Positions 1 through 31,288 of a DNA stretch of 64,000 nucleotides are shown here, in pieces; position 1 is the stretch's first letter, and every line of letters begins with the position of its first letter. This DNA comes from Puffinus mauretanicus (taxonomy: Eukaryota > Chordata > Aves > Procellariiformes > Procellariidae). Both the position numbers and the translations under genes were made by a program. Under the pieces are notes generated by a model that was given only the letters and a program-made list of their open reading frames with translations, ran no database searches and was not told where the DNA came from. The DNA lies in assembly GCA_023333565.1 (NCBI GenBank), contig JAJKFH010001865.1, positions 5,332,001 to 5,396,000 on the forward strand, read 5' to 3'.

Positions 1-20420
<20,420 letters not shown>

Positions 20421-23400
20421 AGCCAGACTCCCGATTCCCCCATCTCCTGGCTTCAGCCGTTTGGCACGCTGTTGACCAATTAATTTGTTTCCATCTGCCA
20501 GGGAGAAGGAAGTTCCTTGTCTTCACTTCTCGTGTTTGTCGTCGGTGAGGCCATATCCCGAATTTTTCAAGCATATCTTCTTTATTGCGGAGTGCAGTGT
20601 TGGTCTGTAGGGCTGTCTGTGAAGTTTATAATAATTCTTTTGCTCTATTTTTAGCTCTCGTTTGGAGGGGGGGGGAAACCATCACAAATTCAATATTCAG
20701 TAAGGCAGTAACTAAAATAACAAAAACAGGCTGCAGAGTTGTGGTGGCATTATCACAGGAAGGATGCTAGTTTTCTTCTTGGAAAGAGAAAGATTATAAT
20801 AGCAACGATCTGTCATAAAAATAAGTGTGACTAATACATAAATTGTATTTCTCCCATTTACATGGGTTGATCTCAAAAAAGATACTACCTGTGCCTGTAA
20901 AGCCAACTGTGCTTATCTTCTCTGAGTATTGATGTCAAAGCTATTGTCAATATGTACTAAAACATCTCTAACTTAATATCAATGCAAGACACTTTTTACT
21001 GGTTCATAAGTCAAGAGGAAGTTGCTTTGAAAAAGATCGTGGAGAGATGCCTATTGAGGTAGGAGGATAGCTGCAAAAGACTTCAGAGCGCATGTTTGCT
21101 AGATGCAGCCATTAGTGCTGGGATCCCACTCCTGTTTAAATCTTCTGTTGTCTTCCCGCTAGCTGGCAGACACAGCCTATGATTTCAGTCAAAACTTTGC
21201 AGGATTGAATTCTCTCTTCCTGCTTCAATGTCATTGATTTCAATGAAACTACACCAATCCTTATTCTGATTTTAGTACACAAAATATTCTCCTCATTTCC
21301 TGGCATCCAGATAACTCCCCAGAAAGTGTGATTCAAAATCCAAACTATAATCTCAGCATTTTCTGCAATTGTGTTCTATTCCTTGTGGTCTTCCGGTCCC
21401 ATCTTTAAGAAAAATTTATGTATCTCCTAGGCTTAGAGGTTAAGTGAAAATTTCCACTTACTAAGTCCAGAACAGACAAGCATACATCCTATTCTTTTGT
21501 CAGAATAAGTGTATTCATATAAACATACCTGCTATCTTATGACAATGTAATCAGTAAAAAGTGGCTAAGTAGCCCAGCTGATTACAGGACCAAGGTGACA
21601 GATAACAAAGTACCTGAACCTGGTTTGTTGTGTGACAAACTCTTTCACTAGCATGGTCAAACAACCGAATGATGCCATGCTATTACTGAAGTGTAATTGC
21701 AGGTGGACACCTGTCTTTCTGACAGTTCTCACCTTCATATCTCTAGTATCGATAATACTTGTATCTGTCTATTGTTCGTAGAATGAGAATACTGTGAGAG
21801 TGAATTAGGAAACATTTTTAGGATGCTTGTAAAATACAAAGATTACAACTATTATTTTTTTTCTTCAACGAGTGAAAATGGCTACATATTGATTCATGCA
21901 GCTCATGCTGTGACAGCATTTAGGTCTAAATTCTGAAGACAGGCAACCAATTGCCAACCAACATAATGAAATATCTTTAAAGGATACATTCACAGGCTGT
22001 GATTTTACATATTCCAAATCCAAGTCATTATTAAAGGCTTGGTTTAACCTTCTTAAAGCAAAATGTTACTGAACAGGCAGAATCACTCTTAAATGATCCA
22101 TTTTGCTAGCAGGTATTGTATTGTGTACAGCCCCGTGAAAAATCAGTGCTCCTTTTCCAAGTAACCAGCAAATTAAGCTATCAGGCAATGCAGAACAGGT
22201 ACCTTCGTACACGTTAGTTGCTGCTTTGTGCCATTTAAAGAACCCTAAGGAGTTGTAGACATAATTTACCTGGTTAAGCAGGGTTTACAAGTACTTGGTG
22301 TCACTGACATGATATAAAAACCCTGAAGCATACTGGTTGATCTAGTCCAGTGTCTTCTGCTCAAATGTCATAATCTGCTTCTTAATGAGATTTTAGTATA
22401 ATCATCATTAATAATTCAGGATACTTTACTAAATTTTATGAGTATTTAATTCACATTTCATTTAATGTCTGAGTATAACTTTACAATTTATTCCTATCTG
22501 TATCTTTCAATATCCTTACTGGGACAATGTCAGTATGTGTATGTTTGTTCTCATTTTGTAGTGGTTGACAATGATGCAGGTTAGGAAAAAATGAGGACTC
22601 CCATTCTAACTAGTAGACAGAGTTTCTTCTGTTACTCAGTTTCATTTATTCGCTACATTTCTGAAGTGCAAAATAGAAGCATGCCGTTTCCCTGCTTACT
22701 TGGAGAAGCCAAGGATGCATATATTAATTAAACAATTTAAAAACATATGTAATTTAAAGAACAGTGAATGCCCTAATTGAGGAATTAACAAACTTGCTTA
22801 CTTGTCCTCCTCAGTGCACAGACTGCATTTGCAGATCAACCTAGAATAATTAACTCTGAAAGATTTGACCTAAGATTTTTGTTGTTGTTGTTGTTGTGAT
22901 GGTTTTTGCTTTTAAACAGCCCTATATTATCATCCCCGTAGGAAAAATTATGTGGATTCTGTGGTATTTCAATGCTTTTGTTTTCCAGTTTGGCCTTGAT
23001 TTTCTGATTTGGTAAGTGAACCGATTCACGCCTCCTGGAGGTCCATCCACTGCCATTTCCCGTTATCTGGTGGCACACTCATTCTCACCAGGGAAGTTCA
23101 CTGACCTTTGCTGTGACCTTCCCTGAGTAGAGCTCTTTTTTCTCTGTCAGGCTTTTCATGTCACTTTCTAGCTGCCTGTCCCCCTGTGTCACAGACAAAC
23201 GCACACAGAGACGCATGAGTCAGAAATTTTATAGCCCATTCACGATCCTTGATTTATGTCAGTGCTGTATTCCTGCTGTCCTCCCAACTTCTCCAGAGTG
23301 ATGCAAGGCTGGGAGTGCGTGAGGTTAGCAAACAAGGGCAGAAGGAGAGGTCAGCAATGTCTCGTGGGTCAGACAGCTGCTGCAAAAAAGCTAGAGCAGC

Positions 23401-26400
23401 TGGCAGCTAAGACAGCTGCTAGTTAGGAAGAAAATGGCCACTGAATTTGACATTACTTAATTAAGAGAGTGCCTTAGCTCATGTTCCCCCTCCTCACTTT
23501 GCTTCTGAACATTGCAGTAGCGGGGGTTGGGCAATCGCACTTTCCCAGTGAAGCTCTTGGGTACAGTAGCTGTCTTCTGTTCAGGCTTATTGAAGACACA
23601 ATTAAATGCCTCTTTGTTTAGCGGTAGCTGAAACAATGCAAAAATACCACCCAGGAGCTAGACCACATGCAAATGTGCAATATTACCGCTTGGCCAGATG
23701 GTACAGGCGCTTATTGAGATTCTCGTACCAAATGCAAAAGTTATGTAGGTTGTGTGTGTCTGTATGTGCATGTAAAAAAGAGAAACTGCAAAACCATCAC
23801 AAATGCATGTAAAGAGAAATGTCTCAAAGATGGCCACAAAAAAATATGTAGCATGATCTTAAAAAATAAGAGTGAAGGAGAACCCTTGTAGGAAACAGAA
23901 GAAAAGACAAACCTGTGGTCAAAGCAAAATAGTCTTACTATGGCCAGAGAAAAAAAAGACTTTGTAAATGAACAGAGTTGCATTAAAGAAATACGTGTCT
24001 CCATTTTTCTACTTTAAAGAAAAATGGTGTGGGATTTCAAAGTCTGTCTAATTCTGTAAGTCAAAAGAGGTTGCAATATATTGTAAGGCCCTGCCTCACT
24101 CTTATTCTTCCCATTGGTGGAGATACAAACCAAACTACTGAAAGGCCCGCTACAGCCACAGTTCAGACTGGAGCAGGCTTACCCAAAGCTAATTCCAAGC
24201 GTGCTTTCTCTAGTTGTGTTGGAAAGGAGGGTCCTGCACATTCTTTTGTTTTGTTTTGCTTGTTCAAGCTGCGCTGCCTCTTGCAGCTTATGCATTAATA
24301 TAGTGGATCAAAATTTCTGCTGTGATTTAGGAACGATTCTCTCTGAATTCAAGAACACTCTTCCAGTATCCAAGAATCTTAGCATTTTCCAGTATAAGCA
24401 TATGAAACTGGTTGTTTATCATGGGACAAGAACAAAGAAAAACAAGCTGCATCCTTTTAAACAAAATGGTATTTTATAAAAAGCACTCCTATTTAACCAA
24501 TAAGTTGCAAGCTTTAAAGAGAGAAACTGCACCGCTTGTAGTATTTGAAAGAATCCATGAATGTGTCCTGAAGTGATAAAAATTTTTATTCTTTACTATA
24601 GAAGCACAATAAAAATCACCGAGTGAAGTTCTGGCCCAATGAATTCAATCAGAATGGTACTGATATCAACAGGGATTTCACCCAGTTTTTGTCAACAAAG
24701 TCAAGGCCATAAAAAAAATAGACTTAATAGTAGTAAAATACTAGCAGTATTTTGTTTCCACTTTAGATGTCATGGACAATACTATGAGACATTAAAAATT
24801 CTTTTTATTTTCAGGTTTCAAAATCAAACTAAGATGATCAGATTTTTAATCTGATTCTAAAAGTGTTATATCACTGAATGTGAGTGATCTGCTCCATTTC
24901 CACTCAAATCAGTGAGATACTGGTGTGCAGATCAATTAGAGCTTATACTTGCACACCTCTGACTTTGATGCTGCGCTTTGCAGAATGAAACAGATGTTCC
25001 TAACAACTACTTAAATTCACACTGAAAACGGATAGAACGCTAAAGTGTGCGAGGATTACTGAAGAAGAGATATTCAACATTTCTTTACTTCAGACCCTTC
25101 TTTTTTTCCACTATAACTTCAGAAGGTGTGGTTTTGTAGATGTATCTATGATACCTCTTTGCCTTCTATCTTGATTTTCCTTTTAGTTAGTTTGAAGATG
25201 ATGTCACTTGCAAGGCAGCCACATCACTTCTGAGGATCTTGCTTATGTGTGTCAGTGACTCAAAGAAAAGATTACTGTACCTCATAATCCTCTCATTGCT
25301 ATTATAAGTTGTTGGATAACTTCTGATGTCATCTTTAGAGGCTTTGTGCCTCTGGAACTCAACAAATCAAAGAACAACGTGTACCAAATCACAACACTTG
25401 CTTACTTCCTATTTGTGCGGTAATAAGGGAGGCCGTGTTCAGAACTCAGATGTAATATATTCGTCTATCTTATTAAACATTGTTAGTAAGCATACATCTC
25501 TTGTAGGGGACTTTATGCTGTTATCCCTGTACTGCATAAGAAAAATGAGAATCCAGCCAAATGCTATATGACATTCAGTATCATTTGGTGGTTAACACTC
25601 ATTCACAGTTCTTCTCAGTAAAATGAAATTTAGAACTCTAAAATGTAGGTCTGTACACTTGGTTCATTGAGAACAAAAATACAAAGTTAAATGCAGAAGA
25701 AGCTGAAGATAAAATGATCAGAGAGGAAGAGGATTCTGGATGGATTATCTTTATTTATGTTAAGAGACTTAAAGGCAGGATTAAAACAGGCAGTCAAAGA
25801 ATGTGCATGGTTGCCAAACAAGTAAAATGGAGTATCAGATCCATCTGGCAGCATATTAGGCAAGTATATAGGAAGGCTTATTGATTACATATTATTAATA
25901 TGTATTCATATTAAACAGTCTGTAAAGAATTACTAGGAACCAAATGTTATAAAATAGATAAAATGAAGAATACGTCACCAGACAAAAAATAATGCTTCTG
26001 CATGTATTGATGTGCATTCTGAATGTACAAATTTAATAGATTATGTTCTTATTTTGCCATCATAACATGGTTTAACATTATACAGCATAGGGAGAAATAT
26101 TTTCTTTCTTAATTTGTGTTTTATCACTGGGAAGGTATGTCCCAGTTCTTTTACTTTGAAAACTTTTTTGGTATTTATTTTATAAAACAGTATTATAAAA
26201 GGTTAAGAACTTAAATATGTTTTTGTTGTGTTTTCCTTTAGAGATGTCAGGTGGCAGATAAAACATTACTTTATTGAACCCTCTGCCTTTGTTAAATAAA
26301 AATCAAATCATAACACTAAAATGAATTCCATGGCAGAAAAAATACAGCAGAAAATTTACTGTTCCAATACATTTTTATTATAACCAATGGCCATTCAGTG

Positions 26401-27539
26401 ATCTACAAACAAATATAGTAGAAGGCAGCTTTATTCTATCTCCTAGTAGTAAAGAAACAACAGATACGATGCCCTGCACCACCCTGTTGGCTTGGAGACT
26501 ACGGCCTCTCTTTGGGATTGCATACTGATACTGCCAGTAATAAATACTTTTTGTTAAAACATTCACACGTCCATCCCCTGTCTGGAGTCCTATAAAAATC
26601 TTGAAGTCCTGACGTGAAGCCATTTGCTTGAGTACCCTAAGCCCTTCCCGGTACTTTTTCTGCTGGCACAGTGTATCTGTGGATGTGGATTTATTTGCAC
26701 CTCTATAAACATTCTTCCAGTAACAGCCTCACAGTACCACAGCCCCTGTAGGAGTTATTGAGCCAGGCAACATTTTAGTCAGTGTGGGCCAGATTTCAGA
26801 GTGACAGGAAGCTCACCTCCCCTTAAAATCATTTTGTTTTTGGAAAAGCTGCGCTTTAAATCAAATCCAATTAACAAACTTATTAGAAATCAAATAATAT
26901 CTGCATACGTTAACATGTCAAGCCTAAAGGGGGAGATTTTAGAGGAGTACAAATAATTACTGACTTATTCCATAATTAACCAACCCCATATTGGGTCTGG
27001 TTTACTAATATTGAAATGCCAAGGAGGATCAAGTAGATCAGCAAGGGCAGAAAATACAGCAGGTAACAGGAGACTTTGTTGCTTGTACGTAGATTGTACA
27101 AATGTTACACCTCCATGTTAACACAGAGACTGACTTTTCAGACATTTTCAGTGTCTCTTCCGTGGAACAGCTTGTTAGAAAGCCCACAAGAAGACAGACA
27201 GCTTTTGACTTCACCCTGCGTAGCATTCAGGATCTCGTTTGAAATCTCATCTTTGAAGAGCCATTCTGTGACAAGTGCCTCAGCATACTTTGATGCAGTA
27301 TCATTACAGGAGCCAAAACATTCAGCAAATTTGTCCTCAGTTTCAAAAACAGGAACTATATAAAAATAAGAGAGTTTGTTAAAAAGTAACTTTAAAAGTG
27401 CAGCTAAATTAAATTTTCAGAGGCAGCACGGAAGCTATTTTAAGATGCACATTTTAGAAACTTAAGGTCTATAAGGACTTGGATTATTAAGGAAGGCTTG
27501 AGAATGGGCAAAAGGGACACAGCACAGGTAAACAACAGG
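20421..27539. other. Intergenic DNA between METAP1 and EIF4E, left part
   Basis: AT-rich, no recognisable gene on either strand. It contains a (GTT)n microsatellite at 22880-22897. A possible very old minus-strand CR1 tail near 22330-22370 is too diverged to call. Confidence 0.75.
22880..22897. repeat. (GTT)n microsatellite
   Basis: Six GTT units in intergenic DNA. Confidence 0.9.
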
Positions 27540-28260
27540 CTAAAGGAGGTTACTAGAAACAAGACGCTTTCTTTAAAAAAAGGTGAACTAATACTGAAAT
27601 GAAAAAAATAGAAAAACCCACATATTCCTGCAGATTAAATGTAAGAAAACAGTTAGATTGGGTCCCCCCCAAAGGAATCAAAGCTAATAATCTTTCTTCA
27701 ATCCTTAGGAACAGGAAGCCTTCCAGAAGTCTGCTGGAGTAATTGATAACCATGGTGTTAACAGGAGTATTCAAAGAAAACAAGGCCATTGCAGAGAAGT
27801 TCATAAACTATTTGAGTCAGTGTTCACCAGTGGATATCCTGGAAATGGAAGGGATTTTGAAGAGAGAATGGATGAACTGATAAAATGAACAGTAAGAAAC
27901 CACTAGGACCAGATGGAAATTGCTAACAGGTGTGTCTAACTACAGTTTTAAAAGTGTACCGATAGCCGGTGTCTGCAGGATGGCAAATGGGATGTCAGTT
28001 TTTAAAAAGAGTTCCATGGAAGGCAGGGTGCCTGACGGGCTGGGAGAGGAAGTCTGCTCTCTTTCCCTTGCAAATCAGTAGAAACTATGGTGGGCAATAG
28101 GACACCTGGATAAATACAATCTACTTGGAAAAGTCAACATGACTTTTGTAGAGGGAAATTCTGCCTTACAAATGTACTGAATTCCCTGAGGAGTCAACCT
28201 ACATGTGGAGAAAAGTGGCTTATAAGTTGCATTTCCAAGGGGTAACTCATCTGCTTGGAG
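27540..28260 (+). mobile_element. Old CR1-family LINE remnant, reverse transcriptase region
   Basis: Three stretches in the order of a CR1 ORF2 can be read on the plus strand. First is a spacer with GGAACAGGAAGCCTTCCAG and a KAIAEKF-like piece near 27785. Next is KKPLGPDG at 27894-27917, the LINE K(S/P)xGPDG motif. Last is SQHDFCRGKFCLTN from 28132, which matches the CR1 SQHGFxxGxSCLTN block. The pieces lie in different frames and stops fall between them, so the copy is dead. The distance from the second to the third block is shorter than in a full element, which suggests an internal deletion. Limits are approximate. Confidence 0.75.
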
Positions 28261-30420
28261 CAGATAAGGGAATGCATACCTGTCTGAAGCATCTGGAACA
28301 TTTATTTCCAATCACACATTTCTCCCCTAAACAGCTGTTTCTCTCACCTCTTCCCAACACCTTCCTTAAATACCTTAAGACTTAGTGCTGAATAAGGTGC
28401 ATCTCAGTGCCTCTGTCACCTCCCTTAATTTCCTCTGTTCTCAAGAATGTAACTTCTTACTTCCTTTCTGTCATGAGATGAGCAATACTGTCCCAACTCT
28501 GGAAAGTGATTTCAAGGGAGAGAGCTTTAAAGGGTAGATTTCTAGGGGGAATTGAAAGCATTTTAACCACCATAATTACAAACTCTGTGTTCCTTGTGCT
28601 GTGCTTCCATTTCTAGGTCACCCTGAAGAGGGGATACTGCATGAACGTGCAGGAATGAACCTAGTCTCAAAGCCTGAAATCACCCTGCTTGCTAACGAAC
28701 TCCTCAGCAGGTAAAGCAGAATGGACGTGTGCAGATCCCCTACCAGACTTTCTGTGACAGGAACATTTCAGAAGGAAAATGAAATGCCTCTCTCTGGAGG
28801 CTCACAGGAATTCTGCACTGCTACAGCCTTTTCTCATGGAACCAACTTAGAGCTCAAACGTACTGTTATCCCTCTTGTACTACTGTATTTCTACTGTTCA
28901 TCTGATCAGGTGTCATTTTTGCTTATGAATAGCAGTCTAAAATATCAGATCCACTATATTGCTTAAAGATCTTACTTCTTAAAATAGTTCCATTTAATTT
29001 TTAGACCCTTTCTGTAAATTAGGAGTGCTGTGGCAATTCAGATATCCTTTACAGCCTTCCGTGGAACCATCAAAAATTTCAGCTGTGGTAGGTCTCATTT
29101 TGTGCTTGATTTCTGCAGGGCTGCATCCTGCTATTTGCACACAGCAAAGCAATCATTTTCTTCCATAGTGGGTGGAATAAATTCCTCAGAACTTTTAATT
29201 CATTTAATTGAGGGCCAAGGGCTAGGGAAGATGTAGCTGCTGCAACCCCTGTAGTTGTTATGATGGTCAGAAATACAATTCTAACTGGTGGTGGAAAGAG
29301 ACTGTCTCAGCTAAAAGAGTGGAGCAAAACATCAGCAGTGTCAAGTGTTAAGGCCTCTTCAGAATGACAGCCCTTCTATCTATGTCTTTTCCTCTGAGAG
29401 GGCTCCATCTTTCAGGATTCTGAACTTTGAGATATGATCTTCTGAGCAAATAGGAACAGACATGATTGCTCTCTCAGAAACATAGCTTTTTAGTAAACTA
29501 GCTTTAGAGTTGTTACTGACTCACAAATGCTGAACGTAAGCCTGCCTCTCTGCTTTCAGACACATCCCGAACAAGGGAAGAAGACACATCTGCATGGCAG
29601 TTCCTGTGCAGGCATGACAGCAGATAAAACCCAAAATGTTGCGTGGCCCACCAAGCAGTAGACATTCGGCTAGAGGACAGTGTGCCCAGGTGAGCCTCGC
29701 AGTGCCTTAAACTGCCAGACAGGCTTAGGAATGCAGTGTCCCTTGTGTTCAGGAGAGTGGGAGCTGACGGTGTCTGGAGCTGTCCTTAAGAGATGCAGTG
29801 CCCATGCAGCCCTTGTACAGACACATCCTCAGAGCTAAGTACAGTTCTTGACACACTGAATTATTGGGGAGAGTCTGCTTGGTGCCTAACAGTTGTGAAT
29901 TTCTGTGCCTCATTTGCCGACAACCCAAGCGCTCGGCTGGCAGTGCTGTATGCCTGTGCCTGCCCAGCCTGCGCGCCCTGGCTGCGTTGCATTTCCCTGC
30001 TGGGGAGAGGTCTGGCTGAGCATTACCACCAGCTGCTCCCCATGGGACAAGAAGGAAATTGGGGCACGGGAGCTGAGAGGGACACACAGCACACTTTGAC
30101 CAAGTCCCTGCTGTAGATGGTTGGACCAGGTGTCCAGGGCTTGGCAATTTGCTCCTAAGGTTCAAAGCTTCAGCACATTTAATCGTCAAACCTGTCTAAT
30201 CCTTCCTTGGCTGGAGAGCACCTCTCCTTTCCCTTCTCCCACACGCCTCAAAGGAGCACTACTGGCAGGCCTGGGAAGTCGGACATGGTGGCCAAGGGGA
30301 GGCTGGGTTTCCACGTTTGCATCCTTTCACCAGGAAAAGGAGGCGTTAGATGGGCTGGCTCTACCTCTGCTGACAGGCGCCTTCCTGCAGAGTTGGGATA
30401 GCGAGGGGGAGAGGTGGCAA
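28261..30420. other. Intergenic DNA, right part
   Basis: No gene recognised. GC content rises from about 29600 toward the EIF4E CpG island. Open frames between 29750 and 30450 show no known domain. Confidence 0.7.
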
Positions 30421-30978
30421 GTGCCCCTCGCTTTTCTCTGACCCTGCGAACTCCTACTTCCCCACGCAGGGAAGGCATCCCACCTTTTGGCTCCGTTCAC
30501 TGCCGCCCCACGCCTCCCTGCGAGGAGTCCGACCGCAGCCTCACGCTTTGGAGGCCCTGACGTTCCCCGCAGCAAACCGCAGCTGCCTCCCGGCCGCGAG
30601 GCGGGCGAAGCGGCAGGTTTCTCTGCTCGCTACCGTGATTTCCCTGGTGAGTCTGGATCACCGGCCGTGTCTCAGCCCAGCCTGAGCACCAGGTCAAGTA
30701 AATGTGGCACCGGCAAAACACCCAGTCAAATGAAGCAAATAAAGCGCACGATCCGGAACGCTGGACTCGCCTGCGGTGAATGATGCCGTTAAATCGGTGC
30801 TCGGGCGCCCGCAGCTGTTCCCTGGGGAACAGGAGACAGCTGAAACCGCCTCTCCCGAACCACCCCCCGAGCAGGCGGAACGGGCCCCGCAGGGGGACGC
30901 GAGGGCTGCGCGCCGCTGCGGGCGGCGCCAGGTACCTTCCGTGCGCTTACGTAGTCCCTACAGGGAAACCGGGCGCTG

Positions 30979-31010
30979 CCGCCCCGCCCCGCCCCGCCCC
31001 CTCCCCGCCT
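30979..31010 (+). promoter_or_regulatory. GC-box cluster (Sp1-type)
   Basis: Three overlapping CCCCGCCCC units directly left of the distal E-box. A second G-rich cluster lies at 31045-31066. Confidence 0.7.
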
Positions 31011-31019
31011 CTTCCTCCC

Positions 31020-31025
31020 CACGTG
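31020..31025. promoter_or_regulatory. Distal E-box CACGTG
   Basis: Perfect CACGTG, 251 bp before the EIF4E ATG. Mammalian EIF4E promoters are known to be activated by Myc through two CACGTG E-boxes. Confidence 0.75.
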
Positions 31026-31090
31026 ACGGCGCGTCGCCGGGATAGGGGGCGGGGGAGGGGCGGGGCTCCCGGCCTGCCCCGCGCCCGGCG

Positions 31091-31103
31091 ACTACAGCTC
31101 CCG
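31091..31103 (+). promoter_or_regulatory. ACTAYRNNNCCCR element (ZNF143/THAP11-type)
   Basis: ACTACAGCTCCCG fits the consensus at every fixed position. It lies in a CpG-island promoter between the two E-boxes, the usual setting for this element. Confidence 0.65.
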
Positions 31104-31175
31104 GCAGGTGCCGCGCCCCGCCTGGGGCCCGAGGGCCGGCGCCTCCCCGCCCCCCTCCCAAACGGCCGCCGGGCT

Positions 31176-31181
31176 CACGTG
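31176..31181. promoter_or_regulatory. Proximal E-box CACGTG
   Basis: Perfect CACGTG within the palindrome TCACGTGA, 95 bp before the EIF4E ATG and 156 bp right of the distal E-box. Confidence 0.78.
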
Positions 31182-31214
31182 ACCGCCGGGTGGCCAACCG
31201 GGTTTGAACCTGGG

Positions 31215-31242
31215 TTTTTTATCCGCCCTTTCCCCTCCCCGC
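31215..31242 (+). promoter_or_regulatory. Pyrimidine-rich core promoter tract of EIF4E
   Basis: A T run, then CCGCCCTTTCCCCTCCCC, ending 28 bp before the ATG. Mammalian EIF4E has a pyrimidine-rich basal element (4EBE) near -25 that takes the place of a TATA box. This tract has the same position and composition but is not an exact copy. Transcription probably starts in or just after it, giving a very short 5' UTR. Confidence 0.55.
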
Positions 31243-31270
31243 AGCGCTTCTGCGATCAGATCGATCTAAG

Positions 31271-31288
31271 ATGGCGACGGTGGAACAG
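31271..31288 (+). CDS. EIF4E: EIF4E coding exon 1
   Basis: 18 coding bp, MATVEQ, donor CAG|GTGAGT. The preceding GATCAGATCGATCTAAG segment is the conserved vertebrate 5' UTR end. The sequence around the ATG, AAGATGGCGAC, also fits a YY1 site. Confidence 0.97.

Noticed and set aside
22325..22375. Possible minus-strand CR1 tail (TGATCTAGTCCA ... CTGCTC)
   Set aside because: Order fits but identity is low over a short length. Could be chance.
24029..24479. Open frames of 89 and 121 codons in the intergenic region
   Set aside because: No known domain, no splice context and no promoter island. Length is within chance.
26378..26623. 81-codon minus-strand frame in the intergenic region
   Set aside because: No similarity to a family I know and no supporting signals.
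30112..30175. GGTTGGACCAG-type match resembling a CR1 tail
   Set aside because: Only about 11 bases match well and the TGTGATTCT end is missing. Too weak to call.
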